DNA of 64,000 bases from the NCBI GenBank assembly GCA_039679645.1, contig JBDKUO010000065.1:33576-97575 (forward strand), read 5' to 3'. Below the pieces are notes generated by a model. That model did no database searches. It was given only the letters and a program-made list of their open reading frames with translations, and was not told where the DNA came from. Numbering within the stretch: the first letter of the stretch is position 1; each line of letters opens with the position of its first letter. Shown here piece by piece: positions 37,530-46,724 of the stretch. The stretch comes from Armatimonadota bacterium. GTDB lineage: Bacteria; Armatimonadota; UBA5829. The position numbers and the translations under genes are program-made.

Positions 37530-37745
37530 CTAGGGATATACCTGTTTGCCTTCTTCATCGTATAACGTAATAGCATCAAGCGGACAAGCCTCTGCCGCCG
37601 CGAAAACCGTATCGTCATCGGAACCTTGTATATTGATGACAACCGCTTTTCCTTCGCTGTCTATCTCGAACACATCAGGCGCTGTTCCGACACATGCGCC
37701 GATCCCCTGGCACTTGATTCTGTCAACGACTATTTTGTAAGTCAT
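37530..37745 (-). CDS. small ferredoxin with three-cysteine cluster motif
   Basis: This 71-residue protein is a Pyrococcus/P450-type ferredoxin with cluster cysteines 12, 18 and 54 (CQGIGAC and ACPLDA). The position that is Cys or Asp in 4Fe-4S members is Ile 15, so a 3Fe-4S cluster is expected, as in actinobacterial P450-partner ferredoxins with the APDVFE motif also seen here. It is convergent with the KamA-like gene. No P450 is in the window. Confidence 0.88.
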   Translation of the reverse strand: MTYKIVVDRIKCQGIGACVGTAPDVFEIDSEGKAVVINIQGSDDDTVFAAAEACPLDAITLYDEEGKQVYP

Positions 37746-37818
37746 ATGAGCCTCCGATCCCTGATAGCATCAGGATATCCTGTATATCAAGAATAAAAAC
37801 ACGATGTACAACTAAAGA

Positions 37819-37838
37819 GCCGGGGTTAATCCCCCGGC
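37819..37838 (-). terminator. possible terminator after PEP-CTERM gene
   Basis: GCCGGGG / CCCCGGC is a perfect seven-base stem with a six-base loop, 39 bases after the PEP-CTERM stop. On the minus strand the following T-run is interrupted (TCTTTAGT). Confidence 0.5.
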
Positions 37839-37876
37839 CCATCTTCTCTCCCTCTCTTCTTCTTTCGATTTGCGCG

Positions 37877-38413
37877 CTATCGTCTCTTAAGCACAAACGC
37901 AAATCCGCCCAAAGCTGTCAGCAATGCAATAATGCTGTTGGGCTCTGGAATTACCATACCGAGTGTGTTGCCGCTTGACGGAAGTCCACCAGAAAGAGTA
38001 ACGTCAACCACCTTATATGTATATATCGAATCGTACCAGAACTTAACAGTGTTTCCAGTACCTACACTGCCGTTTACCCACAGCACTGAGTTGTTGCTGG
38101 CACTGTTTGTAAAAGCGTGGTTGCTTCCCTGATTAGTAAAGGCAAGTTTATCCATATTACCGACACTAAACTCGGTAAGCGCCTCACTATCTAAGTATGC
38201 AGAACACTGATAGCTCAATGTATATTCGTAGTGATATGAACCGTTTGGATTAACCGTTACTTTTGCAGTCAGATTGTTCGAGTAGTCGGTAAACATATCT
38301 CCCATACTCAAACTCACGACACTCTGATATGGGTTTTCAGGAAATGCCCAAGCAACTACTCCCGTAACTACTACGAGAGCACATATTAAAGCGAATCTTA
38401 TACTTCTCCTCAT
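37877..38413 (-). CDS. PEP-CTERM sorting domain protein
   Basis: This 178-residue exported protein has a signal peptide (1-23, ending AWA), a beta-rich middle of unknown function, and the C-terminal anchor MVIPEPNSIIALLTALGGFA followed by KRR. The Pro-Glu-Pro motif and basic tail fit exosortase processing. The upstream neighbour is another PEP-CTERM gene of similar length and layout; both have a SxGNTLGM/AIGKTLGM segment just before the anchor, suggesting paralogy. Confidence 0.8.
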   Translation of the reverse strand: MRRSIRFALICALVVVTGVVAWAFPENPYQSVVSLSMGDMFTDYSNNLTAKVTVNPNGSYHYEYTLSYQCSAYLDSEALTEFSVGNMDKLAFTNQGSNHAFTNSASNNSVLWVNGSVGTGNTVKFWYDSIYTYKVVDVTLSGGLPSSGNTLGMVIPEPNSIIALLTALGGFAFVLKRR

Positions 38414-38481
38414 GCCAACCCTCCTTTATGAGGACGCATCCTGCCGCACGTGGAAAACTTCATTCGCGCAACAATCGCTTA

Positions 38482-39039
38482 TTATTTGCGCCGCCTGATT
38501 ATCAGTGACCCTGTTCCAACAGCGCCAAACGCCAGAACAAGCAGGCTGCTCGGCTCAGGAATCGTTTCGCCCATACCCAGAGTCTTGCCGATTGCCGCTG
38601 ATCCGCCATCGACTGCGTAACAGTACACGTCGATATCCATCGGAGCACGACTGGATTGATAACTGAACACCCTGCTTCCGCCCACATCTAGTGCGCCGTT
38701 TTGCCATCCTATCCAGTTGCTGTTTCCATTGGCGGGATTGGTAAATATGCCTGCATCATTCGGCGTGTTGGATGCATTGTAATATGAGGCGTAATTTGGA
38801 TTCTGGACTTTATAGATGTGAACAGTGGCGGGACCTATATCATAGGTCAAAGTATAGGTGTATGTGTAGATTCCGCCATCCAATGTGACTACTGCGTCAC
38901 AGATAAGCTGTTGCACATTTCCAGACCCTTTGAGGGTGCTCGTTTTCTGGTCAACGATACCTGCTGATGCGCAAACACATAACATCAGTAACATGACCAA
39001 GGCAAAAACAGCCGTCGTCTTTACAGACTTCAATATCAT
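38482..39039 (-). CDS. PEP-CTERM sorting domain protein
   Basis: This 185-residue exported protein begins with a signal peptide (hydrophobic near 9-24, ending ASA). The middle is beta-rich with many Tyr and Asn residues (DGGIYTYTYTLTYDIG), and it ends TIPEPSSLLVLAFGAVG then IRRRK, a clear PEP-CTERM anchor. Function is unknown. It is tandem with the similar gene at 37877, 68 bases away, with likely co-transcription. Confidence 0.8.
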   Translation of the reverse strand: MILKSVKTTAVFALVMLLMLCVCASAGIVDQKTSTLKGSGNVQQLICDAVVTLDGGIYTYTYTLTYDIGPATVHIYKVQNPNYASYYNASNTPNDAGIFTNPANGNSNWIGWQNGALDVGGSRVFSYQSSRAPMDIDVYCYAVDGGSAAIGKTLGMGETIPEPSSLLVLAFGAVGTGSLIIRRRK

Positions 39040-39259
39040 TTTTCTCCTCCTGTTTGTGTGGGCTAATTGGTGCTTTTTGCATCATTCGAGATGCTATATA
39101 CTGCTTAATAGAAGTCGCCCTCAACCGTATAAGCTGCACCCTGCTTACGGTTGGCGAGAAACCTTTTCAATCGATATGAGTTTATCCGCAAAACGGCTGC
39201 TTGTCAAGTGTCCTGTTTGAAATATTTACAAAACCCGGTAATTGTACCGGATCACGAGA

Positions 39260-41290
39260 CTATAAGCCGATCACAGACATGTCCGTTTGTTTGCGGAGTT
39301 TGATTATCGGAATAATATGCGTGTCTATATATTTACACCCGCACACTCCCGTAACACACAGATACTGTCCAATCACCGGTTTGGGCAAGTTGCGGCATTC
39401 GACCCTTATGCCGTCATGACCCGAATTGTCTTGCATTCTACTGCCGTCATCAATATAGAAGAAGCTCTCCTGCTCGCCTCCCACATATTTTACCTTGCCC
39501 CATGTCCTGATCAGCACGCCGATATTGCGCAGTCCCGCGCCACCTGTCACACCCTTGGTATACTCGTTTACATCAGATCCGCCTATACTCCTGTTTGGCA
39601 TGCCGAATGGTTTGGCCTGCTTAGTTTGGTTCTCCAAAATATCTACGCTGACCGCTTGAATGCTTCTCTCGCCGGAAGGAGTCGTCAAGTCGCCGACAAC
39701 CGTGACCACGTCACCCTCTTCAACCACGGTTGAAGAGATAACGCGGATCCCACTGGTGCCGTTTTCTTCCTGTATATAAAACTCGGAGCCTCCCATTTCG
39801 ACTGTCCCGGCACTCACTATTTTTCCGGTAGCGCGAACGCCCTGCTTATCCTGGCTGGGGAACGCATCGGCTATGACACTGAGGTTCGAAATTGGGTTTT
39901 CGATGGTCATTGTAGTCGATGTCCATCCCTGCGTTGCAACAGCGCTCGCGTCTATTGCTCGCACTTCGATTTTGTGTTGACCGACAGTATAGAGCGTGGA
40001 ATCGAATGTGATAGAGTATGGTAAAGTCGTATCAGAGCCTAAGTGTTTTCCATCCATATAGAAATCCACGCTCGATATCCCATTTGAACCGGTCGCTGTT
40101 GCCGTAATAGTTGCGGAATCCCCGGTGAGAGGCACATCGGGTGAGAGCACAACCACTGTCGGAGGTGTCGAATATGGAGCCGTCAGTGGGTCTCCTACTA
40201 CCACGGACTTCCAAAACAGCTTCGGACATGCCATATAGAAACTCTCAGCCAGGTTGTATCCCTTGGTATATCTATCAAACAATATATTTGGATATGTAGC
40301 ATAGGCGGTATAAGGCTCAGACACAAAACCGGAGACACCGCATGCGCCTTTTGTTATCATATCCGCGATCAGCGATTGTGAGCTGGCCGGACAGGATTCG
40401 GGGTAACCTGCCTCCGGTGAAAATGTGCGTCCACTGCTGGATACATATGAGTCGGCAATTCCTCCAGGTGCGAAGGTGTTGCTCATGTAAGCGGAATAGG
40501 TAAATGATGGGTCATTGCTTCCCCAGCTAAAATAACCCATAAGATCTGTCTGGTCGTGCACAAACAACGACGTGTCATCATAAATGGTAGGTATACCCCT
40601 TGCGGACAGAGCAGTTTGAGCATCCGTCAACCATCCGTTCAACATAGTTGTTGAGCCGGAAGGATTCGATGAATAGTTTCGGTCTAAAACAATCGAACCG
40701 GTATGCTCAAGCGTATTGCTTCGGTCTATCATATTCTTAACGTCATCAAACGTGTAGCCATCAAGCCTTGTTACCAGATACAGGTGATATCCTCCGAGAT
40801 CGAGTGTGTGGGAAAAGGATGTTTCAACAGGATCAAAGGCCTGCGGACCATATGGATTATCGAGGTCACCGGTCACACTTTGCTCGCCTGCGCAGGTCAA
40901 GATGTTGGTTATCGACAGCGGACCGCCGTATCCGTACTCAGTCCCGACTACTTTTAACGGCACGCCCTTTGTCATCACTATGTAGTCTATGCTGTCCAGA
41001 AAGCTGTTGTTTTGAAGAAATGTGCGGATGGGTGTGAGAATATTCGTGTCGAACTCGGATTTGCTCACCAGTTCATCAGTTGAGCACGAAATTCTGCAGA
41101 TGTTTTCAGCGGGGATGTCACGCGCCTTTACATAATAATTGGCTATGCTGGTCGAAATGGTGCTGCGTTGGTTCAGCACGACAATGACGTTAAGACGTCC
41201 TCCACCGCATATAGCTTCAGCGGCGGCCAGAAGGAGAATCAACATGACGAACGTTAGCGTCCGGGCTTTGTTGAGCGCCGGTCGAATCAC
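39260..41290 (-). CDS. TIGR03790 family protein with Ig-like and OB-like domains
   Basis: This 676-residue exported protein has a signal peptide (about 1-27), then a TIGR03790-like region (NVIVVLNQRSTISTSIANYYVKARDIP; SIDYIVMTKGVPLKV), a family known from environmental bacteria with no assigned function. An Ig-like domain (ISSVDFYMDGKHLG, then HKIEVRAID) lies near 410-470. The end, from about 485, is beta-rich and OB-fold-like with VEEGDVVTVVGDLTTPSGE. The domain set suggests a surface or secreted glycan- or protein-binding role. No partner gene is coupled to it. Confidence 0.72.
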   Translation of the reverse strand: MIRPALNKARTLTFVMLILLLAAAEAICGGGRLNVIVVLNQRSTISTSIANYYVKARDIPAENICRISCSTDELVSKSEFDTNILTPIRTFLQNNSFLDSIDYIVMTKGVPLKVVGTEYGYGGPLSITNILTCAGEQSVTGDLDNPYGPQAFDPVETSFSHTLDLGGYHLYLVTRLDGYTFDDVKNMIDRSNTLEHTGSIVLDRNYSSNPSGSTTMLNGWLTDAQTALSARGIPTIYDDTSLFVHDQTDLMGYFSWGSNDPSFTYSAYMSNTFAPGGIADSYVSSSGRTFSPEAGYPESCPASSQSLIADMITKGACGVSGFVSEPYTAYATYPNILFDRYTKGYNLAESFYMACPKLFWKSVVVGDPLTAPYSTPPTVVVLSPDVPLTGDSATITATATGSNGISSVDFYMDGKHLGSDTTLPYSITFDSTLYTVGQHKIEVRAIDASAVATQGWTSTTMTIENPISNLSVIADAFPSQDKQGVRATGKIVSAGTVEMGGSEFYIQEENGTSGIRVISSTVVEEGDVVTVVGDLTTPSGERSIQAVSVDILENQTKQAKPFGMPNRSIGGSDVNEYTKGVTGGAGLRNIGVLIRTWGKVKYVGGEQESFFYIDDGSRMQDNSGHDGIRVECRNLPKPVIGQYLCVTGVCGCKYIDTHIIPIIKLRKQTDMSVIGL

Positions 41291-41507
41291 CTTTCTGGCC
41301 TCCTTCCCCCCCTCATATCATGAAGAATATATAATAATTGGTCAGATAAGGTATAGTGTTACGCCTTCGAGGAAAAATCTACTTCAGGAGCGCACACGTG
41401 AACAATGCTGCCAGAAATTACATGTCCACCACATTGGTTATACACGCCGTTTCTGCCAATTGTCAAGTTGTGATCACAAAAACAGGTAGTTGTACGGATA
41501 CATTAAA

Positions 41508-41560
41508 GGCGCCAACCCAAAAGTGATATGTAGGAAGAGTATCGCTTTTCAATCGGCGCC
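41508..41560 (-). terminator. long hairpin downstream of GH38 gene
   Basis: GGCGCC at 41508-41513 and again at 41555-41560 enclose AAAAGTGATA (41519-41528) pairing with TATCGCTTTT (41540-41549). The T-run after it on the minus strand is short, so terminator function is uncertain. Confidence 0.4.
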
Positions 41561-41585
41561 GTGTTGTTATCAAAAGCAGGCTTGT

Positions 41586-44222
41586 CTATATATCTATTTT
41601 GAAACTCACTATCTGCTTCGAAGCTACCTTTGCTGATATTACGCCCTTACTTAAGTCCGCCTCGCCAGTCGATTTCTCGGATAAGTCAGTTTTCTCAGCT
41701 TTGCGAGCGCAATCCACACCTAAATTCACATCCAAACTATTTGATCCTGTGTTAAACCCTCTGAGAATCAGCGCATCGTCGGACTCTGCTTTCTTGATTG
41801 CGCTCAGGATAAACCTGTCATCATTATTTTCAATAAAACTCTTCTCCATCGGCAGATCACCATCATGCACGCCTGTCTGGCCGATAATAAGAGGCTCGTT
41901 GAACTCATGCGCCTGAACCCAACTCTTTGCTTCTTCCCAATCGCCTGAATGCGGGTAGATGGCGTATTCAAAAGTATGTTCGCCTATCATTTGGGCATCT
42001 GTTTGAAGCTCGGCTCCCCCTACTCCGCTGCCGGTTGCTCGGAGGAGTGTAAGTGCTATGGTCCTGGCTTCGTCATCTCTCACTTCATACTCAGGCAGAC
42101 CCTTGTTGATGAGCGTAAACCCTACTCCACCGCCGCTGATATCCACAAACGATTTCTGCGGGTGTGTGGTCGGCAAAGGTTCTTTCCAGTCAGCGCAGAC
42201 CGGAACGCTGATGCTTCGTTCGACAACATCAAATGCCTGCTCCGCATGCGAAACCGTAGCAGGGATACCCGTGGGGAAGAGCACTCGCAGTCGATGGTCT
42301 TTTGCTTGATTATCAATGATAGTCTTGAAATCCACACGCTTTGAGCCTGCCGCCAGAGTCACGAATGTTTTGACCTTGCATATAACGTTCTCATCTAATC
42401 GGCCTTCGCGAGTAGAATCGATACTTGCTGGAAGCTCCAGATCTGTCTCGATCTCAAAGACGACCCGCACCGCATTATTCTCTGCTATCGAGACTCTGCA
42501 CTTTGCTCCCAGGCTGGTCACTACCTTATCGTTCATGGGCTTTATGTAATTGTAGCCGTCACCCACATCCGCGCCATCTTCAAAGATAAGGCAGGTCGTG
42601 TAAGCTGCGTCAGTCTGCTTGTCGAGTATATACAGCGTGCCGTCACTCGATACTGTAACCGCTAGATATTCGTTTTCTGCCGTATCGGGTCCAAGGAGCA
42701 TGGTCGCTGGCTGCCTGTTGGGTTTATCAGTCACCTCTACCCGATACGCCTTATAGCCGACTGATGGGACATCCTTTACGGCAATAGCCATCCTGCATCT
42801 TCGCAGAGATGGTCCCTGCGGTATATCGTGACGGGTCTGGTCGATCAGCCACGGTGTAGATGTCTTGAGGAGAGCGCTGGGCACTTCCTCGCCGTCAGGG
42901 TTTGTAACCTTCAGTCCGCCCAAATGCCATTCGTTCGGAATATAGACGTCCGCCTCTACGACCTCGCTGCGCTTATATCCGAGTGTGTTAAACACTGCTG
43001 CAAGCACCATATGATCGGGATTGTCCGCAGTAGAGCCGATTTTATCGGTGATGAAGCTCATAGACTTCTTAACCAGAGGCTCGCATATCTGTGTGGCCTG
43101 CTCGAACCGATAGACCATCTCTTTATGGACCTGGTCTATGCTGCATCCGCAGATAGAGTCGTGCGGGCTGTTCTGAAGCAGGTATTTCCACGCAAGGTCT
43201 ATATAGCTCTTCGGATACTCCGCGCCCAAAGCCCAAGCCCATGAGCACAGAGGCTCCACATACTTCTCTAAAAGTGTCTCGCTGGCATGGTTAGCCTGTT
43301 TGAGATGCATCCGGCTGGACATCACATGTGCCAGCACACTCTGCAGTCTCCATTTCCGGTTAGACCACCTGAGTTCACCCGTATATGTCTTCAACTCAGG
43401 TTTCTCACTCTTTACGGCTTCTACGAAGTCAGGCAGAGTGCTGTGAACCAGTTGAAGATCGTCCATCTTCTCATTCGCCAGCTTGATAATCTCGGGGGTC
43501 TTATACTGCGGGAAGATGTGATCGACCCCGTCCATAAAGAGCAGTTGGCTGGTTGTAGGTCTTTCGTCTATGCAGTCCTGAAGCAGAGCCTTGAGTTCTC
43601 CCAGGGTCTGATCCTCGTCTATGGGCTTGTCATCATGCTTTAGGGTATCGAGCAAGCGATATAGGAAGTTGCTGTATGAATTATTATCCGGCAGCTTGAC
43701 CGCAAGTACTTCAGAACCGTCTGAGCCCCGCCAGTTGAACTCGGCGTCTACCTGGTCCGTGGTTATACCCCTGAGCAGCACTGCGCTGTCGATGCCAAAA
43801 CCGAGCAATATCTGAGGAAGCTGAGAGATATGGCCGAATGCATCCGGCACATGCCCGACTGCCATATAGTTACCATAATCATCGCACATCTGCTTACCCC
43901 GGAGCAGGTTTCGGACAATACTCTCGCCGCTCACAAGAAACTCGTCCGGCTGGTTATACCATGGCCCGATAAGAATTCTGCCCTGCTCTATCAGGCTGCG
44001 CAGGCGCTTTTCATTCTCCGGCCTTATCTCCAGATAATCTTCCAGCACGATTGTCTGGCCGTCAAATACGAAATATGTATAGTCAGGGTCTGACTCCATC
44101 AAATCTATAAGATAATCAGTCATCTCCACAAGCCGCATTCTAAACCGCTGGAACGTGCGATACCATTCCCTGTCCCAGTGGGTATGTGAAACGACATGAG
44201 CCGTGTATTTCTTATCGGACAT
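41586..44222 (-). CDS. glycoside hydrolase family 38 alpha-mannosidase
   Basis: This 878-residue enzyme has no signal peptide and is probably cytoplasmic. The N-terminal catalytic domain has the zinc motif SHTHWDREWYRTFQRFR (His and Asp ligands), the nucleophile region HVPDAFGHISQLPQIL and the distal His in PHDSICGCSIDQVHKE. The middle helical domain and C-terminal beta-sandwiches are as in MngB-type enzymes. It would remove alpha-linked mannose, or 2-O-mannosylglycerate, from oligosaccharides. ATG 44222 follows AGGAG by five bases; an upstream in-frame ATG lacks such a site. Confidence 0.92.
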   Translation of the reverse strand: MSDKKYTAHVVSHTHWDREWYRTFQRFRMRLVEMTDYLIDLMESDPDYTYFVFDGQTIVLEDYLEIRPENEKRLRSLIEQGRILIGPWYNQPDEFLVSGESIVRNLLRGKQMCDDYGNYMAVGHVPDAFGHISQLPQILLGFGIDSAVLLRGITTDQVDAEFNWRGSDGSEVLAVKLPDNNSYSNFLYRLLDTLKHDDKPIDEDQTLGELKALLQDCIDERPTTSQLLFMDGVDHIFPQYKTPEIIKLANEKMDDLQLVHSTLPDFVEAVKSEKPELKTYTGELRWSNRKWRLQSVLAHVMSSRMHLKQANHASETLLEKYVEPLCSWAWALGAEYPKSYIDLAWKYLLQNSPHDSICGCSIDQVHKEMVYRFEQATQICEPLVKKSMSFITDKIGSTADNPDHMVLAAVFNTLGYKRSEVVEADVYIPNEWHLGGLKVTNPDGEEVPSALLKTSTPWLIDQTRHDIPQGPSLRRCRMAIAVKDVPSVGYKAYRVEVTDKPNRQPATMLLGPDTAENEYLAVTVSSDGTLYILDKQTDAAYTTCLIFEDGADVGDGYNYIKPMNDKVVTSLGAKCRVSIAENNAVRVVFEIETDLELPASIDSTREGRLDENVICKVKTFVTLAAGSKRVDFKTIIDNQAKDHRLRVLFPTGIPATVSHAEQAFDVVERSISVPVCADWKEPLPTTHPQKSFVDISGGGVGFTLINKGLPEYEVRDDEARTIALTLLRATGSGVGGAELQTDAQMIGEHTFEYAIYPHSGDWEEAKSWVQAHEFNEPLIIGQTGVHDGDLPMEKSFIENNDDRFILSAIKKAESDDALILRGFNTGSNSLDVNLGVDCARKAEKTDLSEKSTGEADLSKGVISAKVASKQIVSFKIDI

Positions 44223-44342
44223 AATTTCTCCTGATTTATTATTTAGTATTTTGTATTGATTATTTTCCAATATATATAGATCGGGCGCGATATCCGATCG
44301 CGACCGAAACAGAAATCTGCAATTTCAGATTGCGCCAAGCTG

Positions 44343-45431
44343 CTACACAGTAGTCCTGAGCATCTCTGCAGCAAGCGCACCCGCTGCAGACGCGGACAGG
44401 AAGAACTCCTCGTCTTCCTCAAAGCTCCGGCCCATGCTCGACATCTTGATACCCTTTTCCTGGAGTTCTATTATACCTGGATGGCCGTCGAGGATTCGTG
44501 TTGTGTGTCGATATGATATAGCCGAATGGGCAATCTGCTCCTGTATCACAAGCAGCTTCATCTGGTCTATCATGGGCAGCGCGAGTGTGCATTTGGTAAG
44601 CGCTATTTTGCTAAGTGATGTGATTGTGTGGTGGCTCAGGCCCCGATGGCGCGGCCTCGGGTCTGCAAAACTGATTCTGGCGACAGCTATAGCTGCGCCG
44701 CCGAGAATATTAACGGCGTTAATTATCTCACCCTGCTCTATAGACGAATAGCCATACGTGGTGCCTGTCCCTACATTTCCCGGCCCCGGACAGACCACTA
44801 CCGCATCCGCCTTCACCACTTCCTTCGCCGCAATCAGGCCAGTATAGATATTGACTGCCTCATACTCGCCGCCAAATGCCTGGCCGATAGTGATAGTTGC
44901 ATCCAAAAGACCTTTGGACCGCAGTTCGTACGCTGACCGGCTGAAAGACAGAGGCAGCGCGGCTGAGTCCGTCATGATATAAGCGACTCGCGCACGATTG
45001 TGGCTGAGCCTCTTGATAGCCGCTGCTGCCGGAGCAAGCTGGCTGTGAAGCTGGCCTATCACAACAGGCATCGAGCCTAGAGTCTGGAAGTTCTCCATAT
45101 CTTTGCGATACGGCGAGTCTTCTTCTTCGACTGAAAGCACAGTGTGCTGAACGGGTGTATAGCGCGCCTTGACTATATGGCCTATGGAATCGGCGTTGCC
45201 CGGCTCAGTCCGGCTGAGGTTAGCCATCACGAAATGCACGCCGCCAGTGCCGAGATTCTTGGTCACAGCGGTCGTATTAAGCAGGACCTCATCGCCGACT
45301 CTGATATCGCCGATAAGGTCCGTATAAGCTATGGCTCTGGCTTTAGCGCCATCTATACTTACACTGATCTCAAGTGTATCGCCACGCACACTCTCAATTG
45401 AGGTAACTCCGCCGCGCGCACGCGTGAGCAT
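44343..45431 (-). CDS. DUF3866 family protein
   Basis: This 362-residue cytoplasmic protein has unknown role. It begins RARGGVTSIESVRGDTLEI, has the small beta-barrel segment GDIRVGDEVLLNTTAV and GTGGVHFVMANL, then a Rossmann-like body with VVCPGPGNVGTGTTYGYSSIEQGEI and the FADPRPRHRGLSHHT motif, all as in DUF3866 proteins found mostly in Gram-positive and deep-branching bacteria. It starts four bases after the M20 peptidase stop, so the two are translationally coupled. Confidence 0.85.
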   Translation of the reverse strand: MLTRARGGVTSIESVRGDTLEISVSIDGAKARAIAYTDLIGDIRVGDEVLLNTTAVTKNLGTGGVHFVMANLSRTEPGNADSIGHIVKARYTPVQHTVLSVEEEDSPYRKDMENFQTLGSMPVVIGQLHSQLAPAAAAIKRLSHNRARVAYIMTDSAALPLSFSRSAYELRSKGLLDATITIGQAFGGEYEAVNIYTGLIAAKEVVKADAVVVCPGPGNVGTGTTYGYSSIEQGEIINAVNILGGAAIAVARISFADPRPRHRGLSHHTITSLSKIALTKCTLALPMIDQMKLLVIQEQIAHSAISYRHTTRILDGHPGIIELQEKGIKMSSMGRSFEEDEEFFLSASAAGALAAEMLRTTV

Positions 45432-45435
45432 ATAA

Positions 45436-46557
45436 TCAGCCCTCCGCCGCTGTCTCGATCAGTGCTTTGGCATAATCCGCCGCTATGGCGAGATCGCTGA
45501 CCAGTATCTTCTCGGATGCGCTGTGAGCGCCGTCATAGCCCGTTCCAAGCACCACGCACGAAATTCCGTAGCTGTTATAGATATTTGCATCACTGCCGCC
45601 GCCGCCGTCGGAATACACCGGCTCTATCCCTATCTTATGAGATGCTTTAGAAGCCAGCTTGATGATATCGTCGTCTTCCGACCATCGATAGGCATTATAC
45701 TCGTGATCGAGAGTGACTATAGCCTTTGCGCCTATAGCTTCGGCTTCTCTCTCAAAGGTAGTTTTCATGTGCTCGACTTGAGCAGCCAGCTTGGCTTCGT
45801 CACGGCTTCTGGCTTCGGCTTTGATATTTACAAGGTCCGGCACGATATTTCTGGCCTTGCCGCCCTCTATGACACCCACATTGGCGGTGGTCTCAAAGTC
45901 TATGCGCCCGAGTTTCATCTTGGATATTGCATTGCTTGCCGCTATGATTGCGCTGACGCCGTTTTCAGGGTTCATTCCGGCATGTGCGGCCACACCACGT
46001 ATTTCGACAAACACATTCTCATGCGACGGAGCGCTGACTGTGATCCCGGCTGCAGGCCTATCCATATCGAATATGTAACCGTATTTCGCCTTGATCTTGG
46101 ACCTGTCAATCGCCCTTGAGCCGCACAGACCGATCTCCTCTGCGACGTTAAATATAACCTGGACATCGCCGTGGGCGGTTCCATTTTCAATTACGGACTG
46201 AAGCGCTTCGATAATCGCGGCTATGCCCGCCTTATCATCCGCTCCGAGGATTGTGGTCCCGTCCGAGCGGATTTCGTCACCGTCTATCACGATGTTGAGT
46301 TTGTCTGTCGGCTCCACGGTATCTATGTGACCACCCAAAAATATTGCCTTTGCGCCGGGTTTGTTGCCCTTGAGAGATGCGATTATATTGCCTGCGCTGC
46401 CGCCGATCTTTTCGCCCGCGTCGTCCTCTTCTACATCCAAGCCTAAAGATTCCAGCTTGGCCTTTATGAAATCAGCCATCGGGCGCTCATTTTTTGATGG
46501 CGTGTTGATCTTGAGCAGGTCCAAAAAAAGTTGTTTTACACGATCCTTATTAGCCAT
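45436..46557 (-). CDS. M20 family metallopeptidase (PepT-like)
   Basis: This 373-residue cytoplasmic dizinc aminopeptidase or carboxypeptidase has metal-site residues in order: FLGGHIDTVEP, LGADDKAGIA, NVAEEIGLCGS (catalytic Glu-Glu), FDMDRPAAG and GAHSASE. The lid domain lies near 180-290. It resembles tripeptidase T-like proteins more than ArgE or DapE. AAGGAAGG lies before the ATG. The DUF3866 gene follows. Confidence 0.9.
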   Translation of the reverse strand: MANKDRVKQLFLDLLKINTPSKNERPMADFIKAKLESLGLDVEEDDAGEKIGGSAGNIIASLKGNKPGAKAIFLGGHIDTVEPTDKLNIVIDGDEIRSDGTTILGADDKAGIAAIIEALQSVIENGTAHGDVQVIFNVAEEIGLCGSRAIDRSKIKAKYGYIFDMDRPAAGITVSAPSHENVFVEIRGVAAHAGMNPENGVSAIIAASNAISKMKLGRIDFETTANVGVIEGGKARNIVPDLVNIKAEARSRDEAKLAAQVEHMKTTFEREAEAIGAKAIVTLDHEYNAYRWSEDDDIIKLASKASHKIGIEPVYSDGGGGSDANIYNSYGISCVVLGTGYDGAHSASEKILVSDLAIAADYAKALIETAAEG

Positions 46558-46724
46558 TTGTCCTTCCTTCGAAATTAGCTGAGAGTGGAAAGCGGAAAGT
46601 GGAGAGTCCAGACCTGCTGTTCAACAGTCAGCGTACTATTAAGGCGTTTGCTATGCAATGATTATTCATTCTAATACAACCGGGCAGCCAAAGCAACTGA
46701 GAAAACTGAAGTTGAGCTGCAAAA

